A stretch of 64,000 nucleotides of DNA, from the NCBI RefSeq assembly GCF_026914185.1, contig NC_070558.1:3348001-3412000 (forward strand), in the 5' to 3' direction. Each line of letters begins with the position of its first letter. Positions within the stretch are counted from its first letter, which is position 1. Of this stretch, positions 20,571 to 32,172 are shown in pieces. A program made the translations under genes and the position numbers. The DNA is from Puccinia triticina. Its lineage: Eukaryota > Basidiomycota > Pucciniomycetes > Pucciniales > Pucciniaceae. The notes below the pieces were generated by a model that was given only the letters and a program-made list of their open reading frames with translations, made no database searches and was not told the origin of the DNA.

Positions 20571-22494
20571 CACCGGGAAAAAAAAGGAGTCAGTTGATGA
20601 CAACTGACATAACACAGCTCTGGTTTCAGCTCCAAAGCTACTCCATCTGCTGGTTCAGGGCTGGCTGGCACACAGCTCAGTGCCCATTTTGGCATAGCTG
20701 AAGCCTCTAGCTTGCAATTTTCACAAGCTGCTCCTCAGCTTTGTCCCAGGCAAAGCTGCTGCTCAGCCTTGGCCCAGGCCCAGCTGCCCCTCAGTCTTGG
20801 CACAGGACAAGCCACTGCTCAGCCTTTGCCTGAGCAAGAACGGGTGTTGATAAACACACACCTGTCTCCCGGAGGCACACCCTCGCCCACGCCCTTTGAA
20901 AAGGGCGTGTGGGACCGCACGCCCTTGATCAAGGGCGTGCGAGCCAAAGGGCATGCACACCCCTGTATGGGCGTGCGAGGGCGTGCACGCCCCCACATGG
21001 GCGTTCACGGGCGTGCACCATGGCTTGTCGGGAGCCCCTCGGCGGGTAGATGCAAGTATACCTGCTCGCCGAGAGCCCGGCGGGCAGTTACAGATACCTC
21101 CTCGCCGAGAGCCTCTCGGAGAGCAGGTATACATGCACCTGCTCGCCGAGAGCCTTGCCTGCTCGCCGAGAAGGATAACTCTCGGCGAGCAGGTATACAA
21201 ACACCTACCCGACGAGCCTGCTCACCGAGAGCCCCTCGGCGGGCAGGTGCATGTATACCTGCTCGCCGAGAGAAATCCTCGGCGAGCAGGCATACAGATC
21301 CCACCTCGCCGAGAGCCTCTCGGCGAGAAGGTATACATACACCTGCCCACTGAGCCTGCTCACCGAGAGCCCCTCGGCGGGCAGGTGCATTTATACCTGC
21401 TCGCCGAGAGAAATCCTCGGCGAGCAGGCATACATATTCCACCTCGCCAAGAGCCTCTCGGCGAGCAGGTATACTTGCAAGTTGCACCTGCCCGCCGACA
21501 GGCTCCTGGCGAGCAGGCTCGGTGGGCAGGTGCATGTATACCTGCTCGCCGAGAGAAATCCTCGGCGAGCAGGCATACATATCCCCGCTCGCCGAGAGCC
21601 TTGCCTGCTCGCCGAGAAGGATAACTCTCGGCGAGCAGGGATACAAACACCTGCTCGCCGAGCCTGCTCGCCAAGAGCCCCTCGGCGGGCAGGTTCAAGA
21701 ATAACTTCTCGCCAAGAGCCCCTCGGCGGGCAGGTTCAAGTATACCTGCTCGCCGAGAGGCTCTTGGCGAGGTGGGATATGTATGCCTGCTCGCCGAGGA
21801 TTTCTCTCGGCGAGCAGGTATAAATGCACCTGCCCGCCGAGGGGCTCTCGGTGAGCAGGCTTGGTGGGCAGATGTATGAATACCTGCTCGCCGAGAGGCT
21901 CTCGGCGAGGTGGGATCTGTATGCCTGCTCGCCGAGGATTTCTGTCGGCAAGCAGGTATACATGCACCTGCCCGCCGAGGGGCTCTCGGTGAGCAGGCTC
22001 GGCAGGCAGGTCTGCTCGCCGAGAGGCTCTTGGCGAGGTGGGATCTGTATGCCTGGAGCAGGTGTACATGCACCTGCCCGCCGAGGGGCTCTCGGTGAGC
22101 AGGCTCGGCGGGCAGGTGTTTGTATACCTGCTCGCCAAGAGTTATCCTTCTCGGCGAGCAGGGATACATACACCATACCCCCCGACGGGCTCTCGGCCAG
22201 CAGGCACGGTGCACGCTTGTGCACGCCTATGTGGGGGCGTGCACACCCTTGATAAAGGGTGCGCGGTCCCACACGCCCTTTTTGAAGGGCGCTGGCGTGC
22301 CCCCGGGGGACAGGTGTGCATTTATCAATGCCCGTTCTTGCTCAGGCAAAGGCTGAGCAGTGGCTTGTCCTGTGCCAAGACTGGAGGCAGCTGTGCCTGG
22401 GACAAAGCTGAGGATCAGCTCGTGAAAATTGAACTAGAGGCTGGATAGCCAGCTGGAGCAGGTGTCATCTAGTGACTACTGATTTTTCCTGGTG
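20571..22494. mobile_element. 1.9-kb giant fold-back element with hairpin-array core
   Basis: Ends CACCGGGAAAAA and TTTTTCCTGGTG, flanked by AAT on both sides (20568-20570, 22495-22497). About 20700-21560 is the near reverse complement of about 21580-22440, so almost the whole element is one palindrome. From outside inward: a CAGCTTTGTCCCAGGCA-rich arm, a GGGCGTGTGGGACCGC box, then many TGCTCGCCGAGAG/CTCTCGGCGAGCA units. The long ORFs on both strands are consequences of the repeat. The 216-bp MITE at 53206-53421 has the same ends. Confidence 0.88.
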
Positions 22495-22654
22495 AATCAG
22501 CTACAGGTGCAGGGGAATGAGAAAAAGGCTGCAAAATGCCTTACCCATTTTGCTTTGATTGCTGAATCAACCGGCGGATTGTGGGAGGAGGGAAAAAATC
22601 TGAGGGGGGGGGGCGCTAGCCTCGATATTGACGTTGGGCGTGGGGAATATCCGG

Positions 22655-23512
22655 TGTGGAACTCTGACCGGTGCTGGGCCGTCGGCAGTTACTGGAAGGA
22701 AATGTTGCGCTGCTGCGCTGCCTTCTCAGTGGTCCGGGTGATGTGAGAGTCGTAAGGATCGAGGATAGCGGAAGTTTGGGAGGGGATTTGTTGTGAGACG
22801 ACGGGGGGTAGATTCCCGTTGGCGGTAATTTGTTTGTTGAGGATCTGAGAGAGGGAGCCGGCAAAACTGAGCCGGTGAGAAGTGATCTAAACAGGAAAGG
22901 GAATCTGGAAAAGGGATTGGCGCGGCGCTGAGAGGGTGAACTCAGAAGCTCCGCAAATATATCGGCAAACAAGGATCAATAAGCTTTTAGATTCGAGGTG
23001 ATGAGATGATCTGACAAAGACAATTTTAGTTCAGACAAAGCCCCATGCCGCTCCAAAGCCTGAGTTCCCACTGAACTCAAACCTTGGAGTTGGTGACATG
23101 CTACGGACAGGTCATCATACACCGCGCACACGCGCGCAACAAAGCAAGAAGAGAGAGGAAAAGAAGGAAACAAAACCAACAAAACAAAACAAACTAAGAC
23201 AAACAGGAACACAACCAACCCTCCACATAACCAAGCCTCTCCAACGCGCGCATATAGAAACACAGAAAAGAATCAGAAGAAAAATAGGAAAAGAAAACAG
23301 GAAAGAAAAGATGACACAACAGCCAAAACAAACCAGCAGAGGAAAGAAAAAATAAAATAAAAAAAAGAGAAAAACATGTGAGGTTCTTGATCCTGAAACG
23401 CCTTGAGGACTCATTGATCTTGACGCTGCACGTGGGGTCTTGAAGTCTTGCTGAGCTTGAAGTCCCGCCGGATATCCTGCGCGCCGGCGGCGCCACGAGT
23501 ATGGTCACCACA
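22655..23512. mobile_element. 858-bp insertion with TGTGG...CCACA ends
   Basis: It interrupts repeat copy B, and the uninterrupted sequence is seen at about 16664-16690 in copy A. CCGG is present on both sides, a 4-bp target duplication. TG...CA ends suggest a solo LTR or a small LTR-derived element. The interior has no recognisable protein; a run of AAACAAA/AAGAAA sequence lies at 23150-23370. Confidence 0.65.
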
Positions 23513-23631
23513 CCGGTTTGGATTTGGCCGGCTGGGGTGAGGGCAATGGCGCCATTGAAGAGACCCACGTCGTGGGGCCTGGCACTTGCTGGCGATGGAG
23601 GGCGCAGGGGTTGTTGCGTGACTAGCGTACG

Positions 23632-24501
23632 TGTCAGCCTTAGAGTCAACACAGCTGACCTAATGTCTGCCTCTTTTCTACTTATTACATATGAAACTAC
23701 ATCATATCTTTTTCATCTTAAGAGATATCATTATTTTGACTTCATATTCTGTTTCCTCATGAAATTTTAACCCTAGTTACAACTTACCAAGTCTTTGTAA
23801 CTATACTCCTTCCCTGAGTTCTTGAGTTGTGGCGCGCATGCGCAGTTGTGACGTGTCTGCGCTACCAGGCGCACCAAACCACATGTACATATGTAATTAC
23901 ATAAGCAAACTGTGAAAATTTTCGAAGTCAGGATCCCCCTTGCCTGAGAAGGATCTACAGACTTCAGACCACCCAGAACCACACCGTAGATAACCCAGGA
24001 TCACACCACAAGAAGATACCACGCTCCCAGTACACCTACCGTCACAGGCGCCTAGGTTATTGACAGGAAGTATACTCTTCATTTGAACCTTGATTATCCA
24101 GAGTGATTCTCTGTGTCTCTTGATTTCTGTCTCTTTATTACTTTTACTTCAACCCCTCTCAAGATCAAAGGTTACTCTGTTAATCCTAGACTCAGTCTAA
24201 AAATCAGAGCAAATTAGTATTACTATTCTGTGTCCCCCCACCGTCTCCGTGGTGCGCGCGGGGGCTGTAGCCCTTGTTGGTCTGGCGCAGCTGTCCTTAT
24301 CACTTTTCCAGGTGATTCAAGTTGACTTTTGAGGATCCTCCTATAAGGAGTAGATAGACCCCCTCCAGATCATATATTTCTCTTTCTTTTTCTTTCTCTT
24401 TCTCTCTTACTCTCTGTTTGTAGTTCTTTATCCCAAGAAATACAACCAGTGTCCCCCATTTCTCTTGTGTCCTGTTGTCACTTTAGAGGCACAGGCTCAC
24501 A
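23632..24501. mobile_element. 870-bp probable solo LTR with GTACG duplication
   Basis: It starts TGTCAGCCT and ends AGGCTCACA, and is flanked by GTACG on both sides (23627-23631, 24502-24506). The empty site is visible in copy A (16556 region). Length, TG...CA ends and the 5-bp duplication fit a solo LTR. CT-rich tracts near 24380-24420 resemble a transcription start region. Confidence 0.75.
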
Positions 24502-24620
24502 GTACGTACGTAACCTGTGGGAACTGTGCAGATACTATCTGCACAGTTCCTGCAGCTTTGGCAAATCCAGAAGGAATTTCCGCTGGAAATTCCATCCAAA
24601 GAAGCCAAGCTTTTTTGGAT

Positions 24621-25023
24621 TGGCTGTAATGTCTGCAGGCTGGCAGAAAAAGGAAGGATTTTCAATCCTAAAAACACAAAAACACAATTTAAAATTCACT
24701 AAAATTTGTACAAGAAAAACTGAATAGACAGTTTTCTTGGCAGTACTGATGGGCACCCTCCCCCAAGTTTTTGAGGCATAAACTCCGAAACTGATTGAAG
24801 GAATCTGTTTTGGAGGTCAAAGGAATCCTGGAGGATATTAAATCGCACTGAAGATCCAATTTTGGATTTTCTGATAATATGCACAATTGAATATCCTATC
24901 TGCAACAATTGGGTGGCTACAGGTGTAGGATCTGCAGATATCTGCAGGCTTGTGAATCCAATATACAAGGCATGATGGTTGTAATTCCTTGGTTTACATT
25001 TCTTTGTGTTTTTTTATTATTTT
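24621..25023. other. non-coding, nothing recognised
   Basis: AT-rich sequence between repeat copy B and the 25024-26449 fold-back. No ORF of note. Confidence 0.4.
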
Positions 25024-26449
25024 TGGACTTACTTCGCGCACTGCTAAAAACTCTTTGCGCACTGTGGGGGTCGTTGTCTTGATGTCCCGCCCCCAGTGCG
25101 CGCTTCCGCCACAGCTCTTCGCGCACTGTGCATTCCCCCAAAAAAACGGCTTACTTTTCTGGAGATATTTTTCAATGAGTCAATAGAACAACCTTTTATG
25201 ACCCCCTCAAAAAATAATCAAGTCATTTGGTGGTCTCCTTGAGCCTAGAGAAAATTGAGATGAAATAATCATATTTTAATGCGGCAGGGACCTGTAATAT
25301 CGCTTCCTGTGACCCAGTAGCCCCAAAAATTTCACAGTGTCATGTTAAATGTGCAAATTCATTATCTGATAATTTTCAGAATTTTTCCCAGAGATGTAAG
25401 GGGTGCGCGGCAGGCTTAGTAGGAAAATTACTGCTAACTGTATAGCTTTTTTGTTACACACCCAAACATTCCCAAAATTTCAGAAATGTTCTCATTGTGG
25501 ATACTCCCCGCGCCATAAATTTCTTGGCAATATTGTGTCATGATAACATGAGATATAAGGGGTGCATGGCGGGCTTAGTAGGAAAATGGCTGCTACAGGT
25601 ATAGATTTTTTGTTACACGCTGAAACAGTCTGAAATTTTCAGGAATGTTTCAATTTTGCATATTCTCTGCGCCATAAAGCTCTTAGCAAAAGTGTGTCAT
25701 TGAAACATGAGATAAGTTAGCAGTCATTTTCCTACTCAGCCCGCCGCGCACCCCTTATATCTCATGTTATCATGACACACAATTGCCAAGAAATTTATGG
25801 CGCGGAGAATATCCACAATGAAATCATTTCTGAAATTTTGTGACTGTTTGGGTGTGTAACAAAAAAGCTATACAGTTAGCAGTAATTTTCCTACTAAGCC
25901 TGCCGCGCACCCCTTATGTCTCATGTTACCATGAAACAATATTGCCAAGAAATTTATGGCGCGGGGAGTATCCACAATGAAAAAATTTCTGAAATTTTGG
26001 GACTGTTTGGGTGTGTAACAAAAAAGCTATACAGTTAGCAGTAATTTTCCTACTAAGCCTGCCGCGCACCCCTTATATCTCTGGGAAAAATTCTGAAAAT
26101 TATCATATCATGAATTTGCACATGTACCATGACACTGTGAAATTTTTGGGGCTACTGGGGCACAGGAAGCAATATTACAGGTCCCTGCCGCATTAAAATA
26201 TAATTATTTCATCTCAATTTTCTCTAGGCTCAAGGAGACCACCAAATGACTTGATTATTTTTTGGGGGGGTCATAAAAGGTAGTTCTATTGACTCATCAA
26301 AAAATATCTCCAGAAAAGTAAGCCGTTTTTTTGGGGGAATGCACAGTGCGCAAAGAGCTGTGGCGGAAGCGCGCACTGGGGGCGGGACGTCGAGACGACG
26401 ACCCCCACAGTGCGCAAAGAGTTTTTTTGCAGTGCGCGAAGTAAGTCCG
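25024..26449. mobile_element. 1.43-kb giant near-perfect palindrome (fold-back element)
   Basis: 25024 onward (GGACTTACTTCGCGCACTGC, then CTCTTTGCGCACTGTGGGGG, GTGCGCGCTTCCGCCACAG, CGGCTTACTTTTCTGGAG) is mirrored base for base, with few differences, by sequence running back from 26449. The arms meet near 25735. Flanking 8-mers ATTATTTT and TTTATTTT agree at 7 of 8. The inner part has several copies of a 150-bp unit with GTAACAAAAAAGCTATACAGTTAGCAGT-like sequence. There is no coding sequence. Confidence 0.88.
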
Positions 26450-27769
26450 TTTATTTTTAACACATTAGTACAGCAAAAATGATAAGGATTGGGGAGATGA
26501 GACCAGCGCCATTTGAAAGCTGAGATTGAGAAGTTTAATTTGACTCTGGGGCAGGTCCACAGGAGCTGAGGGGGATGCTGGGAGATGCTAAGTATTTTTC
26601 CTCCAGCCATTGGTGATTTCTTTCTCAGCCAAACACCAGGGGGGACTTGTGTCAAGTTAGCAAGGTCATAATCATAACCCTTTTCACTCTGCGGACAAAC
26701 AACAATGCTCAGGCCCACTGCTGCCTTACCGGACACAAAAAATGGTGTCAAACCTTTGGAAAATCACCAAGATGCTAGTCCGGCAGTCCAAAACTCAACA
26801 AAAGCTGACAAAACTGGTGAGTCTGAACTGAATCATGCAATTCCGAGGTCTTGTGAGTCCTCTTGTCTGGAAGTCAAAACCGCAACAAAAACTGACCAAA
26901 CCAGTTTCAACCATCCACCAAAAACTCACAACTGAAGGCTCAGAAAAACAAATATTTATGCTTTGAAGACTGTTTGAACCATCTCACCAATCCTAGTGAC
27001 TTGAAGTTGGTTGGTTGAGTTTCTATGGTCCAAAAATGGTGTGGTGTATACAATTGTCTACCCACTGTACATGCATAACTGCGGCTATGCCATCCTTGTA
27101 CTTAGTCTAGACTTGACACACCCGGTATTTTCTCTCTTTCCTCACCAAGATTGGACCAATTACCAAGCACTAGAGGCCAAGGCGGCTTTGCCGCTGCACT
27201 CTTAGGGGTTCAGGGGAAACATTAGCCAGGTTTACTTTGCTGCATTTTATGCCCCCAACTAAAATTGATGTTGCTGGTTGTTCAAAATGGAAGCTTAAAA
27301 AGCCTTAAAATGGTTGTGAGAGCCCAATTTTCAGGAAGAACTGACATTAAATGCAGCTGAATTTAATTAAAATTTTGCTAGTCTACGCCCAACGTGAACT
27401 GGGCTATTTGTGAATAGGCCCCCTTTCCCCACCCTGCAACAAAGCCCTAACCTCCATGAAAATAGGTGGTATTATCACAGTTAGAATTCATGGTTTGCAA
27501 AGTTGAGATGCTGAAAATTTATAAATTAACAAAACCCCCAGTTGGCATCAAAAAATTCTTATTTGGTCTTGTAATACTAATCAGACTTATCCAAGCATGC
27601 ACATATTGGTCTCAGCCATAATCAATCTTCCTGTTGGGTACCTTACCAGCCAACATTATTACAGTATGATGGAGAGCCAAAGGGAGTACTACATTGAGAA
27701 TGGATAACCCTTAGCCCTTGTTGAGTGGGACAACCCAATCAAGATCATAAATCTGCAATCTCTCTGCAA
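26450..27769. other. non-coding stretch, one small unrecognised ORF
   Basis: A plus-strand ORF at 26705-26935 (76 codons) has no recognisable features. GGGGGACTTGTGTCAAGTTAGC near 26641 resembles the GGAGGGACTT repeat ends seen elsewhere. Nothing else is supported. Confidence 0.35.
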
Positions 27770-27983
27770 TAGAGATGGCACTTGGCACCCGCCGGCGGGT
27801 ACCCGCCACACTTCAGCACATGATTCTATGCGCTTGCAGGTACCCATTGCGCGTGTGCAGCTCCCTGCATGTATTTTTACTAAAATGGAACCCCTGGCAC
27901 CCGCCATGGGCGCCTGCAGGCGCATAGAATTATGTGCTGAAGTGTGGCGGGTACCCGCCGGCGGGTGCCAAGTGCCATCTCTA
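27770..27983. mobile_element. 214-bp near-perfect palindromic hAT-type MITE (copy 3)
   Basis: TAGAGATGGCACTTGGCACC at the left is mirrored at the right end (27983). The inverted match covers about 70 bp on each side through CCGCCGGCGGGTACCCGCC and TTCAGCACAT. The perfect 8-bp duplication CTCTGCAA flanks it. It shares ends and GGGTACCCGC with the elements at 8048 and 11220 but lacks the hairpin array. Confidence 0.9.
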
Positions 27984-29880
27984 CTCTGCAAGTTTTACCA
28001 AATATTACAATCTCTTTTAACAAACACTTCTTCTAGCCTTGACCCATGAAGTTTTAAACCCGGCTTGATCTTTTTCCATCTTGAAGATGAAAGTCTCTCA
28101 TATTTTTGCAATGGCTCCGCGGTTATTTCACCTTATAGATAAGCAATCTTCATTCCATTGGGGCTAGGCATTACAATGCTTGCTCAAATCTTGCCACCAA
28201 TGTTGGAATCTTTAGGTTGTTGGGCACAGTTGACAAATGAATTATGTGATTGAAATCACACAACATTCAGGCTTGGGAAAGACACTCCCTAGAGCTCACT
28301 ATACAGAAAGGACGGCACACCAATCTCCACAAATTGAGATCTTGCCCTCCCATTCAAAAGAGCAACGGCTGAAGCGCGGCGGCAAACCAATCATGCCCAC
28401 TGTTCACGTATATTGTGACGGTTATATGTGAGTTATGTCCTTCAAATTGTTGTGAGTTGGCGATGCGCGCTCAATTGGTAGCTCAATGAGGCAAATGAAA
28501 GCAACCCTTACCTCTGTTTCTGTTGCCGTGAGATAAAGATGGTTTGGAAGATGCGGCAAACAAATACCCAAAAAATAGATTGTCTTCTGCGTCTCTGGGA
28601 TGATATACAACAAGCGCACGAGCTTTTGAAGACAGTCCTTTCCCGGCAACAGAAGAAGAGAGAAGCTGTTGAGCTAGAGAAAGCCACCTCTGAGGGCCGC
28701 TGTCTGATCCGTGAGATGAAATGCAGCTTGAATGAAGCGGATGGCGATTAGAAGCTTCTAGTATGTTAAAGGAGAGGAGACGGGAGCGAGAGCAATATGG
28801 GAACGGGTAAGTGATATATTTGAGCCTTAAATCATGTTTGTCTGTATGATCTGGCCAACACCAAACCTTTTGTGTCATGAATAGTTCAAAAAATGTTGTG
28901 GATGTACACAAACAGAAAAGGCAGTGTTTGCACCGCAGGATGGAGAGACACAAGGCATGTACCAGAAACAGAGGATAATTAATTTTTGTTTTGCTGATGG
29001 AGAGTTGTTTGATTGGAGAGAGTTGACGGCGTTGGAAACCTTCCAAGTTCCTGGCGACACATTCTCGGCCAACAATGCTCTTCTTGACACTCGCCATGTA
29101 CAACAGGCTCGCATGCGGAGCAACCAGGAAGATTGTGACCGCCATGCCTGTGCCCAGCGTTGGGAGACCGGTGGGCCGGACGAGAATAGCTTTGATGCGC
29201 TTATGGTCCAGCTTCAATGCCTACATACATGGACGCTCAGCGCACAAACTATGGTTGGGAGGCACTGGGAAAAGACTGTGTAGTTGGTCTTGTTTTAGCC
29301 AGGGACCAAGTTTGCCCAATACATGACAAAGCCACCCCTGTCCTCTACAACCCCTTTGTCCCACATTTTCCAAAGACAGTTTTGCTCATTGTCCCGGGTG
29401 GTAGGGGGGGAAGCATCCGACGGGCTGTGAGGCGTGGTGAGCATGGAAATAGTAGTTATGGTAGAGGCGCAGTAAGATTGGCAATCACTACTCGAATACT
29501 GAGCCAGGCCCTACAAATTGTAGGGCCTGTCTCAGTCGTCGAATATTGAATGGGAGGAGGAGTTGAGCGCGGCAGGCCGCTTCAGCAGGAGAAGATCTTC
29601 CGTCGACAGCAGCCGATCAGCTTCCGCCACTTTGTCCAGCTTCTGCAGCCTTTCCCGGGTCCTGAGTGGCGGCATGGGTGCGCTTGGAATAACGGTTTGC
29701 CGTGCCTTGCGGATTGGCCCAATTAGTGGGCCTAGTAGGGGGAAACCTCGACTGAAGTGGCTGGTAAAACGTCAGCGCAGGATCCGCGAGGCAATCTGGC
29801 CAGACTGGGCAGTTGCTAGCCCCGTCACAATGAATCAGGTAGGGGTCTAGTCAATTGGATAAGCAGACAGGCTGGCACGG
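27984..29880. other. unrecognised ORFs, possible degraded repeat gene
   Basis: Plus-strand frames at 28539-28751 (Lys/Glu-rich, possibly helical) and 28924-29283 (LFDWRELTALETFQVPG) look somewhat protein-like, and a CACAAACAG acceptor precedes the second, but I could not join them in frame. A minus-strand ORF (28483-29217) overlaps them. A further plus ORF lies at 29563-29850. No domain is recognised. Confidence 0.3.
29488..29546. repeat. 59-bp imperfect palindrome
   Basis: CAGGCCCTACAA and TTGTAGGGCCTG form the centre around one base (29517). The pairing continues outward through CTGAG/CTCAG and ATACT-CGA/TCGAATAT with a few mismatches. It stands alone, without nearby matching ends. Confidence 0.75.
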
Positions 29881-30039
29881 TGACCTGTTGTTGCGGCGCG
29901 GTGGTGGCATGGTGAGTGGTGAGAAGTGGTTGGCATGTGAGGTGGCAAAGGTGTTCCTCAGGCAGGTTGAAGTGGGTGCGGGGATGGAATATGTAAGGAG
30001 CATCTGATTAGAGTGAGGAAAGCCAGGCGACTCCCCCGG

Positions 30040-30410
30040 CTGCGCTTCCAGCGGGGTTTCGTCTCACCCCGTCCGCTGTAGCAGTTGCGCAGTTTGACGG
30101 GGATTATTCGGTGGCCCCCCTTTGCTTAACAGCTGGGGGTCATCCTCCCACTTGTTTTTTGACCCTGCTAGACAGGGATGAACAGTGGGCCACGATATCT
30201 CAGCTTGCTGGGATTGGGTGGCAGGTTGTGGGTTGATTTTTTATTTGTTGTAAGGTCACTTTGCCATTGTGGGAAATTGTGTGGGTAAAACCCCAGCCTG
30301 CCACTTGTAATTCTTTGAAAAGGGGAATCCCTGGCATTTTTTTTTGTGATTTTGTGATTTTGTAGGGGGAACCCTTGAATTTTTTTTCTATACTTCTGAA
30401 GCTTTAATAT
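30040..30410. repeat. dispersed repeat, second copy of 3290-3587
   Basis: The order of boxes is the same as in the first copy: CACCCCGTCCGCTGTAGCAGTTGCGCAG, GGCCCCCCTTTGC, GGATGAACAGTGGG, GGGGAATCCCTGG and GGGGGAACCCTTG. It has a longer internal segment at 30190-30300. Confidence 0.65.
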
Positions 30411-30690
30411 ACTTGGATGCATGAGCTTACTCATGATGCATTTCTTATTTTCAGGTATGTGTAATCTACTGACCAAGATTGGACTGATACCAAGTTGAAG
30501 TGTGCATTGGTTTACCTGTGACACATTTTTTATCACCAGATTTGTATTACTTCTGGAACATTTTTGCAAAATTGGTTATAGATTTTCCCCACCCAAAGGT
30601 GCCATTTTAAATTGCAAATGAATGAAGTGGGTGTACATAACCCTGCATGAACCCATACAACAGAGTAGCCAGAGTTTACTCCAGCTTAAT

Positions 30691-31070
30691 CAACAGAGGG
30701 TAGTTGCTGGATAATGGTCACGTAATGGTAAAGCAACAAATTTCCGGCATTACAGTTACAGTTACTCGTAACAGCGGTGTGTTTATGTTATCAAATGAAT
30801 TTGAGATAAAAAAAATTGCACAAGCTACGTCATTGCAGTGCGTGGTGAACCATATAACAAATAAAAATTAGGCTAAAAATGTTGCTTGTTATTTGCGTTG
30901 TCCAGGGGATAACGCCCGTAACCGCTTCAAAAAATGAGGCACATTATGTTACACGCAAGGCCAAAAAAGACCCCGTTACTAGTAACCTGACAGGCCACAG
31001 TGTGTAACAAGGATATTTATGTTACGCAAATCACATGGATAAAATAGTGTAACATAACTACCCTCCGTTG
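30691..31070. mobile_element. 380-bp MITE with CAACxGAGGGTAGTT ends
   Basis: CAACAGAGGGTAGTT (30691-30705) is mirrored by AACTACCCTCCGTTG (31056-31070). GCTTAAT flanks both sides, a 7-bp duplication. The interior is full of GTTAC/GTAAC motifs. A truncated relative ends at 12759, and similar GTTAC-rich sequence lies near 36960-37040. Confidence 0.75.
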
Positions 31071-31119
31071 GCTTAATCAGGTTCAGTCTAGATTCTAATT
31101 TCTTTGAATTAATATGCCA

Positions 31120-31400
31120 TTGGTGCCAGTACAACTCCCCACCAGTTTGGGGTTGGATTGGCTTGCCTTTAGCAGCCTGCAAGCAGATATACCAAGCTGT
31201 CAATGATGCATCACAGTAGTCAATATTCCGGACAATCAATCCGGGCAGGGGTGGATCTCAAGCTGCCAATAAGGGCCCAAGCTTCCAAAATTCAAAGGGA
31301 GCAGCCAAGGGCGGCTTTGATCCGCCCCCTCCAACTTTGCCAGCTTTGATGATGGCCAAAAATGCCTTGAGGAAAGTTGGACTCAGAATATGCAACATGA
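31120..31400. repeat. repeat related to the MITE at 648-925
   Basis: GGGTTGGATTGGCTTG, GCAGCCTGxxAG, AGTCxATATT and GGGGTGGATC boxes occur in the same order as in 648-925. Its outer GAGCATCTCC ends were not found. Confidence 0.55.
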
Positions 31401-32164
31401 ATTAAATGCTGTAAGATGCTACACGGTAAAAAGGAAGGCCCGCTGGCTAAGCAAAAAGGCCCGCTTTGGGGCTCCTGGGCTAAACAAAAGGGTAAACACC
31501 AAATTTGTTATATGATCGGGACTCTGCCCCGGGAGGGGACTGGACTCGCAAAGCTTCAGCAGAGTAGCGTCCTCCTTGAGTCGCTTCATCAGCCCGGGAG
31601 TTTGGGACCAAAGTGTCGCCTTATCAATCCACATCCAAGCATCTCGCTGAATGTGTTCGCCGACGGTACCTGTCCTCACAACAATCACCATCAGTGGTAG
31701 TCGGACGCCAACTCGTCACAGCTACTCATGGTAAGCTGTTTATACCTTTCTCAGCCTAATCCTGCGGCACAACCCGCCACTTCCGCGAGCCTGGCTCTCT
31801 ATCGAGCTTAGCGGGAGGGTCCCCGCGAACACGGGAGGGACTTGTGTTAAGTTCGGCTCTCTATCAGTGACCTGGAACGCGTCTCTTCCATGCCACGCGT
31901 CTCCTACTAGCATCCGCCGACCAATCAAGGCCTGCGTTGCCGAGAACCCTAGAGAAAACAAGTCCACTATTGATGGGTTGGCGCGCTTCGAAAATCCGTG
32001 CGGCTTCAAGAGTGTCTATCATTGAGGTGGGCTGCTATTCCACCAGTCTAATTCGAAATCTTCCTTGCCATCACGGCAAGGTCTGGTGCATTTTGATGCG
32101 GACCACGAAGGAAAATCAGGTGTTAATTTGGATAGACCAGCCATCTTTCTGGACTTCTGGCGCC

Positions 32165-32172
32165 TATAAAAG
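32165..32172 (+). promoter_or_regulatory. TATA box of the 32544-33031 gene
   Basis: TATAAAAG in a C-rich context about 30-40 bp upstream of a CT-rich segment (CCTCCACCTTTCTCC) suited to transcription start. It lies 380 bp before the proposed ATG, and a 5' UTR intron (32411-32496, donor GTGAGT, acceptor TTCAACAG) falls between. Confidence 0.6.

Larger units (their letters stand above)
22570..24620 (-). repeat. dispersed repeat copy B, split by two insertions
   Basis: Three pieces, about 22570-22654, 23513-23631 and 24507-24620, together are the reverse complement of 16436-16770. The gaps are filled by elements at 22655-23512 and 23632-24501. The perfect hairpin of copy A is also present here (24519-24550). 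Confidence 0.8.

Noticed and set aside
20712..22448. Long ORFs on both strands (up to 284 codons)
   Set aside because: They are products of the GC-rich palindromic repeat; peptides are repeats of LAERNPRRAG and similar, with mirror frames on the opposite strand.
28483..29217. 244-codon minus-strand ORF
   Set aside because: Composition (many Ser, Leu, Cys, His) and overlap with better plus-strand frames suggest a shadow; no domain seen.
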